Shown: in pieces, positions 23,900-34,293 of the stretch
Layout of the letters: every line of letters begins with the position of its first letter
Position numbering within the stretch: the first letter of the stretch is position 1
DNA from: Brienomyrus brachyistius
Taxonomy: Eukaryota > Chordata > Actinopteri > Osteoglossiformes > Mormyridae
DNA: 64,000 bases
Assembly (NCBI RefSeq): GCF_023856365.1
Contig: NC_064555.1
Coordinates: 19,602,254 to 19,666,253, forward strand
Direction: 5' to 3'
Program-made: the position numbers and the translations under genes
Notes under the pieces: model-generated
The model's database searches: none
What the model saw: only the letters and a program-made list of their open reading frames with translations
What the model was told of the DNA's origin: nothing

Positions 23900-24674
23900 T
23901 TATTGTAACATTTGTGACAATTTTTTCTTCAATATCCTCAATTTCATTTTGAACCAGTTTTTGTCTGCACTGTATATATGGGTTCAGGAGCCAGTGGTGA
24001 AATCAGTTGGCTGAGCCTTGGATTTGAAACAGTGACCTTTTGGTTTCAAGCACAGGATCGTAACCCAGTGAGCTGCACACCACCCCTGAGGATGAATGAG
24101 TCACAACTTTTTAACAGAGGATGGCTTCAATCCACTAACCTCTGGACCCTGCATGCTTCTTCAGCACCACTTTGCAAAACAGCACAGTCTTTGTTGTCAG
24201 TAGGTCTAAATTTAAGCAATATATGATGCTTGGTGATTTTTTTTTTATTATCTGAATTACCCGTGGTTAAAACAGCGTAACTCCATCCCCCTCTTTCTCC
24301 CTAAGGTCCACTGGACATCATTTTCCTCTTTGATTAATTGTTTTGGAGGCTGGCAGTTGTCTGCTTTGTCCATTGTTCATTCTACTGAAGCAGAGACACT
24401 AAGTAACGTATTATGGGTCTTTTAATTTGTTCAAGTCAGTCTGGTTGGGAAATTGACACTTCTTTGAAGGAACTTGATTAATTATGTTAGCCTGGCGGGT
24501 ACATTTGTGTGTGCACAGGACAGTACAGCGAGAAATTTGCCAGATGTGTGAGATTTCATTCACTGACTTGTTTGCGTAATAAGCTGATATCGTTCATCCT
24601 GACATTCTTGTGGGCTGGACTGAAATAAGGGCCATACTAGAGTATCGTGTTTTACAGGGCAGTTAGCAGTGCTG

Positions 24675-24872
24675 TGCGTGGCTCAGTGGCAGCACCGTAT
24701 CCTCGCAGTTCCAGGCTGGGGGTTCAGGTTTCTGTGCTGCTCTCCATGTGTGTGCAGCTTGCATGTTCTCCCATGTCACACAGGGTCCCTCAGGGTGCTC
24801 CAGCTTCCTTCTGTACCTCAAATGGCTTCCAGTTTGCCTAACTGGCGTCTCCAAATTCCACATAGAACATGG

Positions 24873-24916
<44 letters not shown>

Positions 24917-25016
24917 ATGCTGCAGTGGACCGTCATCCCCTCCAGGGTGTACCCTGCCTGGAATAGGTTCTGTGACTCCTACCAGCATAATGGTTGGGTG
25001 GGCGGATGGATACAAA
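24675..25016 (+). mobile_element. Older SINE with internal (GT)n
   Basis: The left end has an A-box-like GGCTCAGTGGCAGCAC and a B-box-like GGGGGTTCAGG, followed by TGCAGCTTGCATGTTCTCCC as in the younger SINEs, then diverged core sequence. A (GT)n run at about 24872-24915 interrupts it. The end is near GGGTGGGCGGATGGATA. Confidence 0.6.
24872..24915 (+). repeat. (GT)n microsatellite
   Basis: About 22 uninterrupted GT dinucleotides inside the old SINE. Confidence 0.97.
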
Positions 25017-25020
25017 CCAT

Positions 25021-26771
25021 ACTGACTCTGTCATGGATAATTTCAAACGAGGGGTTGGATCTGATTTGATGAACATAACAAACACAGGAGAACCCAAACT
25101 CAACCATCTCACCAACGCTGCCAGGTTTCTGCTCTATGATTGAATGCAGGCGTGATCAATAAGCTGTACAGAAGATGGATGGATGGATGGAATTCTGGCC
25201 TTGGATCTTTATAGCTTTTCACTTTGTTTATCTTTCTGCGGGTTTTTTCCTTATCCTGTTTTTCTACCACTTTTGAAAGACTGCTCATCAGGTAAAATCT
25301 AAGAATAAAAACTATAAAATTGCATCCCATGCAGCTGCTATTGATAGCCCCAGCAGATAAGCGGTTATTAAAAATCGGTAGTTTCTAACCTTTGTTTAGT
25401 TAGACAGCTGTGTGCCGATTTCGTGGGGCATGGAGGCTGACGCAGTCCAGACCCCTGCTCTGTGCAGACGCCCAGCTCAGACATCAATACCACCTCCACT
25501 GCAGTGGAGTCTGGAGCAGCACTGCTGGGAATCCCAGCCTGCATGCCTGGGCCTACCCCGGGGCTCTGAATACCAGAGTTTGTAGCTGCCCTCAGGCCCC
25601 CCCAGCGACCTGCCCCCATCAAGCCCCAAAAGCCCTCACTAATTTAGCCCTGTCAGCTGACACTCCTTATGCTGCACTCTGCCCCCCTAGCAGCAATGCT
25701 AATGGCCATCAGAAATGCTAATCACTTTAGTCTGGTTTTACATCAGTAACCTTTTTGTGTAGATAGAAATGTAAACATTATTCTAGGTCCTTCTTTTTTT
25801 CAGGATAGACTAAAATGCAATGTCACATGTTCCTGTTTCGTGCTTTAATGTCCACTTTAGAAAAACTGAATGAAATTTAAATGGGACACGCTGGTCAAAA
25901 TACCTAATTTCCCAGAGATCACTGCTTGTTGAGTCCCAGAGCAGTAAAGGGTGTATCTCTTCATCGCAGATAATTACGATCCAAAAAAGATGCATTTAAA
26001 CATGTAAAAATTCCATATGCTTCGATTCAGAAATAATTTCATACTGTTCAATTGAAGTACAATGCTGTTCTATTCAGACTGGATACAGTTTATATGAATA
26101 TAACATGCATTTAAGTGTCATTTTCAGAAACAAAAATGTTTTTAAAGTTTCACAAGAATAATGTTGCACTGCAAAAACTGAGAGTTAGCTGAAGTAAATA
26201 TTACCGTAATAGTGATGCAGTAGTAGTGACGCAAAGGGTGTATCAATTTGTGATGGCTTAATTGATTTTTGGCCAGTTCTTTTTCAATTTTGGATTGGGG
26301 GTTCAGAATTGATGCTGCTGTTTCATAAACACTTGGACCAAATTTCTGATTCAGATCAGTTTTTCGTTGCACCCCTGGTAAATGATAATGTATTTGCTCA
26401 TCCTGTGCGCTTTTTAATAAAATGAATGACTGGTACTTTACTTTAAATTGATTCCTACTTAAAAAAAAAAGTACAAAAAATATCATTTTGAGGAGCTTGA
26501 TATCGGGTGTTCAAGTATAATATTACTATTTTTGATGTTGGCATCTGTGCCATTCGTTTCATTGCTAAAAGGTGTTTTGACAGAGGTGTATTTCTTAGAT
26601 GCAGCTGAGGTTTATGGGAAGTGTGAGCATAAGCAGTTAGCCGCTCCACTGTGTTCCACCAGTCATGAGATTATTTAAGAGAAAAAGAGCAGAAATACAG
26701 AAATCTCACTGTAGTTTATGATTTCCTCGGGGCAGTTCTCTAATTAAGCTGCATGTGAGATGGACTCCTTT
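25021..26771. other. Intronic sequence
   Basis: No gene. A stub of SINE tail (GGATGGATGGATGGA) lies near 25173-25190. Confidence 0.35.
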
Positions 26772-27260
26772 GGAAAGAAATCATCCATCCATCCATCCAT
26801 TTTCCAAACCGCTTATCCTACTGGGTCGCAGGGGGTCCGGAGCCTATCCCGGAAGCAATGGGCACGAGGCAGGGAACAACCCAGGATTGGGGGCCAGCCC
26901 ATCGCAGGGCACACTCACACACCATTCACGCACACATACACACCTACGGGCAATTAATAACTCCAATTAGCCTCAGCATGTCTTTGGACTGTGGGGGGAA
27001 ACCGGAGTACCCGTAGGAAACCCCACGATGACATGGGGAGAACATGCAAACTCCACACACATGTGACCCAAGCGGAGACTCGAACCCGGGTTCCAGAGGT
27101 GTGAGGCAACAGTGCTAACCACTGCACCACCATGCCGCCCCATACAGTGCTAACCACTGCACCACCATGCCGCCCCATACAGTGCTAACCACTGCACCAC
27201 CATGCCGCCCCATACAGTGCTAACCACTGCACCACCATGCCGCCCCCGGAAAGAAGTCAT
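26772..27260 (-). mobile_element. Full-length SINE with target-site duplication and amplified 5' end
   Basis: GGAAAGAAATCAT (26772-26784) and GGAAAGAAGTCAT (27248-27260) are the 13-base target duplications, with one mismatch. Read on the minus strand, the element starts with GGGCGGCATGGTGGTGCAGT, with an A-box-like TGGTGCAGTGG and B box GGGTTCGAGTCTC, as in tRNA-derived SINEs, and ends in (GGAT)n. Its 5' end is a tandem array: a 35-bp unit (CATACAGTGCTAACC...GCCGCCC on the plus strand) repeated about four times, inside the target duplications. Confidence 0.88.
27109..27247 (-). repeat. 35-bp tandem repeat at the SINE head, about 4 copies
   Basis: Nearly identical 35-base units comprising the SINE's first 30 or so bases. 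See the enclosing SINE. Confidence 0.95.
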
Positions 27261-27999
27261 GAAAATGTAATTTCTTTTTATTATTTTTTCCTCTTCATCA
27301 TTTTATCATTAAATAACAATGTACAGGGTTGTACTAGCTTAACAAAGAACATCACAAAGGTGTACAAGCATATTATCATATTAAACTTTGAATACCCTTT
27401 TTACCCCATATATGGAATGCTGAGTTCAAACTCGAAGGATGAGAAAGATGATTATTACCTAATGAGGTCAGAGCAGAAGCAGAAACAGACTTGAATTGAT
27501 GCCAAAATTGTTACTATGTTTTAAGAGAGGTGAACTGAAAAGGATTATCTGTGTACTGTGAGAGGGATACAGGAAGAGGCGGCAATAATAATGCAGGGAG
27601 GGGGGTAGAAAAACATGACTGAGCTTCCAGTGAGCACCATCCTGCATGAGGTTCATTCAGCCAGTTGATGTACTTTTGAATGTTGGCTGCCCAATGACAG
27701 AACATCAAATTGGATAAAGAGAGACCTGCACTAAGCCTACATTCATGTATTAATGATTTGCGAATCCTGGAAGTCCTACCTCCCCAAATGAATGAGGAAA
27801 TAATTTGATCAATAGATTTAAAGAAAGTTTTAGGTAAAAGTAAACAAATACACTGAAAAAGGCATAAAACCTGGGTAAAGACTTCAATTTAATTATATTA
27901 ATCCTACCAAGAGATAATGGTAAATTCGCCCATTTTTGTAAAGCAAATCGTATATACTGTAGCTTAATAGAGGCTGAAAGTTGCAGCCCGCAAAGCCTT

Positions 28000-29080
28000 A
28001 GGTGGGATGGCCACTATCCTAGTTCTTCTTGACTGAAGTACAGCTTTTGATGCAGTTAACCATAATATCTTGCAACTTGCAAGTATTGGTATCTGATGTT
28101 GCTCTTTCTTAGTTTGACTCTTACGTCAATGATCGACAGTATTATGTCTCCATTAGGGAACTTAAATCCGCCACTACTTCGCTCACACAAGGTGTCCCCC
28201 AAGGGTCAGTTATGGGTCCTATTTTTTTCAATATCTACATGCTCCCATTAGGTGAAACTGCATCATCATCCCCAGCCTTGCTGACTAACTGCATTAGTGA
28301 AATCAAACACTGGATGAAGGTTAACTTTTTACTGCTCAGCCCTGACAAAACCGAAATCCTATTGGTGGGTACTAAATCTGTCCTCTCTACCCTGCGTGGG
28401 TTAAAAATTGATGTTAATGGGATCCAAGTGGAGCCCTCAACATCAGTCCGTAATTTGGGTGTCATTTTTGATCAGCTTCTTACATTTCAACCACACATTA
28501 GCTTACTAATACAGAGAGCATTTTTTCATCTACGTAACATTGCTCGTTTGCACTCTTCCCTCAATGTGAAAGATACCAAAACACTAATTCATGCTTTCAT
28601 CACTACCGGTCTGGACTATTGTAACGCATTATTTTATGGCCTCCGTAATAAACATATCACTAGATTGCAGTATGTTCAGAACTCTGCTACCTGTCTACTT
28701 ACGCACACTAAAAAATCTGCTCACAATACTACTGTCCTCCTTGATTTTTGGTTGCCCGTCTCTTCAAGAATCAAATATAAAATTATCCTCTTCACCTTCA
28801 AAGCCCTTAGTGGTTTAGCCCCTCGTGCATTAAGATCATCCGATGCAGACTTACTCACTGCACCTAAGCACAGGTTATCAACTATCGGTGGCAGAACATT
28901 TAGTGTAACAGCTCCTAAACTTCGGAACGCTCTTCCTCAGTCTCCGTGAGAAAAAATCTGTTATCCATTTTAAGCTTCTGTTAAAACACATTTATTCAAT
29001 AAATAAATTATTCGTCTTGTATGTAACTTGCCTACCTTGTTAAATGTGTTTTTTGTAAAGTGTCCTTGAGTGTATGAAAG
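28000..29080 (+). mobile_element. L2-like LINE fragment inserted in the L1-like element
   Basis: The 5' part reads LLD-STAFDAVNHNIL with stops, then TSLTQGVPQGSVMGPIFFN, standard reverse-transcriptase blocks. The 3' end carries a TGTAAAGTGTCCTTGAGTGT tail typical of fish L2-type elements. It is 5' truncated and internally deleted. Confidence 0.75.
28212..28949 (+). pseudogene. L2-like reverse transcriptase fragment (ORF2 C-terminal part)
   Basis: A 245-codon open frame beginning MGPIFFNIYMLPLG. The catalytic YADD segment that should follow is deleted: MLPLG joins directly to the ISEIKHWMKVNFLLLSPDKT region. The rest is intact: LGVIFDQLLTFQPHI, LDYCNALFYGL, and GGRTFSVTAPKLRNALP near the end, as in LINE-2-type ORF2 C-termini. 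It cannot be catalytically active. Confidence 0.85.
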
Positions 29081-30034
29081 CCTCTGCCCTCATATGTTTA
29101 TAGGGAGACATTCACCGTTTTGTAGTTTCTACCCAGAAAAAGAAACAAATTTTTTGAAGTACTGCTGTGATAGATGCAAGATGGATAATTGGATTTGTGA
29201 CATATAGCAGTAATTCATCTGCATGGAATTTTATTTTAAAGTATAAGAACTGCTCCTTCAGTTAGGTTAAGTTTTTTTTAGCATATGACTTAGAAAGATG
29301 TTTCGTGGATTTGGAGTCGGAACAAAGGAGGAGTCTAAAGTTGAAAATGACTGACCACAGCTTCTTGTCCTGCCGAATTTTTAGTTTCCTTATGGTTTAT
29401 AAAAGAGAATTCTGAAAAATGAACCTTCTGCTCTCCTGTCAGCTTTGGGTTTCATGGACAGTGAAAATATGTGAGTTGATCTCCTGGGGTCCTGATTGCT
29501 TTATCAAAAGGTAAAAGTATGAAACTGTATAAACTTACTGGAAAACGGCCAGGGGCAGCAGTTAAAAGCATTTTTTGGAGAACCTGAGTTTTGATAAAAT
29601 CAAACTTTTTCATTCCTTGTGCTTGGGAATTTAGCAATATGCGATGTCTATCTTAAGAAGAAAGCCAGGAATCTAGCATAAAATGCTCCCACTTAAGCTC
29701 AAGAGACTCAAATCAGAACAGAGGACATATGTTCAGCAGTGTTTCCTGGTGTGACTCTTGATATATTGGAGTCACTGAAAAGGAGAAATTTGTCGGCATA
29801 GAGAACGAAGGTCCACTTATTGAGACCTGAAAATTCCTACATAGTACGTTTGATCTTATTGATTTTATTTAAAACCGTTTTTTAATGTACAGGAATGTGG
29901 TGAAAAACTTTGACAGCTCAAGTTATTGCCTAACATAATCCAACTTCACAGGAGCCTCTAATGACGCCCGCATTTATGCGGAGCCCCTGCTAGTCGTCTG
30001 TGTGTTGCCTGTGGTTAGATCCCAGGCATAATAA

Positions 30035-30400
30035 TAATAATAATAATAATAAAAAGTTTTATTTATATAGCGCCTTTCTCACACTCAAGGATGCTTTACA
30101 ATGCAAATAATGATACAGAAAACAATGCAGACGCAGCAGCAACAATAGTAACAGAACAACAACAGGAGTGTTACGTAGTAGCAGTTACATTATAGCATTC
30201 GTGGAATAAATGAGTCTTCAACTGAAGCTTGAAAATGATAAGAGATGTTATCTCTCACAGACTGTGAGGAAGTGTGTTCCATAGTGTAGGTGCTGTCACA
30301 CAGAACGCCCTGCCACCCACAGAGGATAATCTGAATTTAGGAACAGTAAGAAGGTTGGAGCCCGATGATCTTAGCGTGCGAGAAGGGGTGTATGGAAGAA
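30035..30400 (-). mobile_element. L2-like LINE 3' end, minus orientation
   Basis: The left end is (ATA)n followed by TTTATTTATATAGCGCCTTT and CTCACACTCAAGGATGCTTT, the reverse complement of an L2-type tail. On the minus strand it encodes LRSSGSNLLTVPKFRLSS and GGRAFCVTAPTLWNTLP then LQLKTHLF, the C-terminus of ORF2. It is severely 5' truncated and related to the copy at 28.0-29.1 kb. Confidence 0.75.
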
Positions 30401-33200
30401 GAAAGAGACTCGTATCTGAGCACCACCACCAGGGAAGGAGTCGCTGACTCCACCATGGAGGACCGGATGGGGGGCGACTTCCGGTGGAGCTGCAGGAGAA
30501 GCAGGACTGTTCTCATTGGCCTTGGCCAGCCAGATTCTGAGTGATACAGACTCCTGGCCTCATGGAGCCTTTCTGCCTGCGTAAGTGTGACGGGCAGCTT
30601 TCTCATAAGCCCTATGCTTCATTGGAGATCTCATGCCTGTGTGACCTCAGACATGTGGAATGTTTGCCTGAACGGCCAAGACAAAAGCGGATTAGCGTCT
30701 CGCCATATAATTTGTGTTATTCATGGAATCAGCAAGGCTCCCTTCGATGCTGCTGGACTGGACTGGAGTACCTGACCATCCCAGAGAGTCGCTGATTGCT
30801 TATGTAGCCCTGAGGCAGCTAGCTCACTGTAGTAACTTAGAGGTGTCTCAAGCCAGTTCAGCATGTCTGTACTGTCTTGTGCCTGCATGTGGTGGACACT
30901 GCCAAGAATGCTAGAGGGAATAGTGCATGTTGGGTGTTGCTAGGTTTTTAGTAAGAGCAAAAAAATAGAGAGTGAAAGCTCATTTCAGATGTAATCAGTA
31001 TAATGCAACAGGAGGGCTGCACAAATTAGTGTCTGGAAAAGCACTGAGAAAGAAAGGCTGCAGCAATTACCAGCTATATGGTTCATACTGTGGATAATTT
31101 ATAACCCTGTAATGGCCAAATCCAACCATGTCAGTCACATACGGTCAACATAAGTCAGTAAATTTTAGCAAAGACAATCAACAGGAGCCAAACTAATGAC
31201 GTTTTCATCACTAAATAGAATTGTAAGCATGGAATGAGATATCACGTTTGACTTTCAACATGTAATGATTGTCCTCATACCTCTCAAACTATCCATCCAT
31301 TCATTTTCCAAACCGCTTATCCTACTGGGTCGCGGGGGATCCGGAGCCTATCCCGGAAGCCCTGTCAAACTATGTATAATATATTTTGAGTCATAAAATG
31401 CAGACCCCCCGTGGTGGTGATGATCTTGCAGCTGCTGGAGTGGCATCAATCAGGCTGCTTTAGGCTTGAATCTGACCTGGGCCCTGCCTCTTTAAACAAC
31501 ATGCTGCATGGAAGCAGATGTGTGCATTTCTGCTTGTTTTCCTGGTTTCCTCTTTATGTGAGCTGATTCTTCTTTTCCCATTTATCCCCTCTCTTTAATG
31601 AAAACCGCTGATACCCTGGGTGCCAGATTTGTCAGGGACCGAATGAAAAATCTGCATTTGAAAACACAGTCAGAAAACAGCTGCCAAGTTCGACATACTT
31701 TTGCAGGAAGGGGATTTAACATCAAACATGGCTCTGCACAGGTCCAGAGAAATACAAAAACCTAGAAGCCAGGACAGCCATTAAGCAAAGCATCTCCTTA
31801 AACTCAACAGCTTTCTTATTTTAACTTAAACGTTAGTGTTCACAGTTCACCATGTTCCCTTTCTGTTTTTGATTTATTTATTATTTGTGTTATAGGTAAA
31901 AGATAACAGAAAAGAATAGTGTAAAGGTTTTTTTAAGTCTATTGTGTATTACATACTGTACAGTAAAACTATATTGGTCTATATTACTCTGTAGAATCAT
32001 TAACTTGTAGTTCTGTTACATATATAAACTGCTGCAGTGTTGGGTTTTGTATGTGCATGTTTCTTCTGTAAAATGTGATGCAACTCTCTAATTGAGTTAC
32101 GGATATCGATCTTGGAGGGCAGTAGCAGCATGGGTGAATATTTATTGTCTCATCGACCATGTAAATGTCAGCATGTCTTGATGCAAAGCCTAGTTCTTGC
32201 CAAAATGATCAGGGTGTGGAGAACACAAGTTTTCTGTCTGGTGATGTTACTGTGCCCCTGTAGGAACTTTCTGTGTTGAGGTTCTAGATGAAGGTTTATG
32301 CCCAGCAAAATAAAACTGCACTAAGATCATCCATCCATTAATTGGTTAGATGTAAACTCAGGGGTCACTCCTAGTTACAGCTGCTTATTAACTCAAGTAG
32401 ACTGGTCTTCTTAGCAGCGAATCATGTGACTGAATATATACAGCATGCACACAGGTTAAGGGGTTCACTTACTGTGTGGCAAGGCTTTACAATGGCTAAA
32501 ATGCATCGTATAAGAGTTTTAAATCAGGGTGTGATTGATGGTGCCTTACATGGTACTTCCAGCTTCTCAGTAACCCTCCTGGAATTTTCATTTACTACCG
32601 TTTCTAGAGGCTAGATGAACAAAAACACCCAGTCATTGGAAATTCTTTTGCCGAAAACACCTTGTTAATGAGGGAGTTCAGAGGAGAATGACCCAGAATA
32701 ACATCTCAGTGCAACAGTGGTGTGCAAAAAGACTTCTCTGAATGCAGAGTTTGTTTGGGGTGTATGTCATTATGATATATTCTCAGCCTAACTGTAGTCT
32801 TTTGATTTAACTGGTTGTGTCGCTCTGTTCATTCGGACTCCATGTTCATGAATGGAAGGCCGCTGGTTCATATCCTCTGGGTGTCATGTGCCCTTAAACG
32901 AGGTCTGCTCCAGGGTTGCTGGATGCCTGATAAAAAATTCCTTTGTTCTTGTACCAATAGCAATAAAGTATCATCATCTGTCTTTGTTCTATTAAAAATA
33001 TGCTTGGGTAGTGCTGGGCTGCACAAAGACATGACATGGCTGCCCACACCCCACCCCCCCACAAAATATAAATACCACTCTCCATATTGACACACTCTAG
33101 GGCTCCCCCTAATGTCTGGACCCCTGAAGGCATTCCCCTTTCTCCACTTTTATGGGCGACCTCGGCCTAGTGTCACTTGTCTCTGGGCTTTCCGGTTCAT
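30401..33200. other. Intronic sequence
   Basis: Apart from the truncated SINE at 31.3 kb, no feature was recognised. Confidence 0.35.
31284..31373 (-). mobile_element. 5'-truncated SINE insertion with target-site duplication
   Basis: TCAAACTAT flanks a 72-base insert (31284-31292 and 31365-31373) that holds only the SINE 3' third: CCATCCATTC tail, TTTTCCAAACCGCTTATCC, and CCGGAGCCTATCCCGGAAG. Confidence 0.8.
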
Positions 33201-33211
33201 ACCCAGTGCAA

Positions 33212-33307
33212 ACTCACAGAATCTGCCATCTCACAGAATCTGCCATCTCACAGAGTCTGCCAGCTCACAGAGTCTGCCAACTCACAGATTCTGCCCGCTC
33301 AGAGTCT
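33212..33307 (+). repeat. 17-bp tandem repeat, 5-6 copies
   Basis: Units of CTCACAGAATCTGCCAT with single-base variants. Confidence 0.9.
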
Positions 33308-33571
33308 TTGGGCACTCTGGTGTCCTTCCGTAGTTGCCTCTAATGTGTCTGATGGGTGGGCCGCTGAGTGTTCCCCGCTGTGTCTAGAGACTCTCACTGT
33401 CGTTTTTGCCGCCTTACCATGCTTTAGGATGTAGGCATGGGACTATCAGGCACTCTTTATTCAGAGTACCTGAAATATCCCCTAGCCGTACGTATTTACA
33501 TTTTACCACTTGGTGATCAAGGATTTAAAAATGACCAAAAGTATACATGTAAGAAACAGACAGGTCACGCA

Positions 33572-33720
33572 CATAATAATAATAAAAATAATAATCATAA
33601 TATTATTATTATTGTCAATAATAATAATTATTATTATTATAGTGATTGATATCTTTATTGTCCCCATGGGGAAATTATCTTTATGCCTCCCTCAACTTAC
33701 TCTTTGCAGAGTAAGTTGTC
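33572..33720. repeat. (AAT/ATT)n microsatellite and adjoining dispersed-repeat end
   Basis: Runs of AATAAT and ATTATT to about 33640 are followed by TTTATTGTCCCCATGGGGAA, a signature of a common fish interspersed repeat. Confidence 0.7.
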
Positions 33721-33799
33721 ACATATCATATCCTCACCCAATCCCTCCTTACTTCTAAGGAGTAAATAAGGAGTGAATATGGGTGTTGTGTTTTTGCTC

Positions 33800-34247
33800 C
33801 TTTTGCAGTTGAGGCGATTGTGCGGGTGAGCGCCTTCCTATCGCCCGCATCTGCACGCTGTTTCCCCACCCAGAGCTGGGCTGTCCCATCTGAGGCACAG
33901 CAGCAGGTGCCGTAAGGAGGAGACCCAGGGGGGGCTTGTGACTGGCTGGGGCTGGAGCTGGAGCCTGGGGGGGGGGCAGATGGGGGTGCTTGTTTTGTAC
34001 TCTTTTTCATTCTGCATTCAAAGCAAAAGTGAGGCAGTGCGTGAGGGTGTGTGACAGAGAGAGAGGTGGGGGGGAGGGAGAGAGAGGGGTAGAGGAAGAG
34101 GAGATTCTCAAAGTCAGCAGCCAAGCAGCCGAGCAGCTGCCCCTAAAGAGCGGAGCAGCGAGAACAGAAGCCCGCTCCGCCGCATCGGGACAGCGGCGGC
34201 GCTGCAGCTCGTGTGCGGGACCTGCGGGAGGCAGGAGCTGCGTGAGC
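33800..34247 (+). promoter_or_regulatory. plec: CpG-rich promoter and 5' UTR of plectin exon 1e
   Basis: GC content rises sharply, with CpG clusters at 34150-34230 leading straight into the 1e start codon. Purine-rich GAGAGAGAGG tracts lie at 34050-34110. No TATA box was seen, consistent with a CpG-island promoter. The exact transcription start is unknown. Confidence 0.5.
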
Positions 34248-34293
34248 ATGGACCCGGACAGGTCCATCCAGAACGAGATCTCCTCCCTCAAAG
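34248..34293 (+). CDS. plec: Plectin alternative first coding exon 1e
   Basis: The exon encodes 15 residues, MDPDRSIQNEISSLK, nearly identical to human plectin 1e (MDPSRAIQNEISSLK). The ATG is in the good context AGCATGG and follows a CpG-rich leader. The exon ends one base into a codon at AAAG|GTACGT, the same phase as 1c and 1f, so it would continue into the exon 2 Asp. The strong conservation of such a short peptide suggests a constrained role; in mammals 1e is one of the less studied, neural-enriched N-termini. Confidence 0.93.

Larger units (their letters stand above)
27430..29960 (-). mobile_element. L1-like LINE remnant split by a later L2-like insertion
   Basis: Read on the minus strand from the right: near 29789-29800 the reverse-transcriptase active-site region reads VLYADKFLLF; near 29590 there is SQAQGMKKFDF; after an interruption come DQIISSFIWGGRTSRIR (about 27765-27815) and MMFCHWAANIQKYINW (about 27660-27708). 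Order and motifs (YADD box, FIWGG, WAAN) match L1-clade LINEs. The second Asp of YADD is Lys, and stops and frameshifts are frequent, so it is dead. The interval 28000-29080 is a separate plus-strand LINE inserted into it. Confidence 0.6.
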
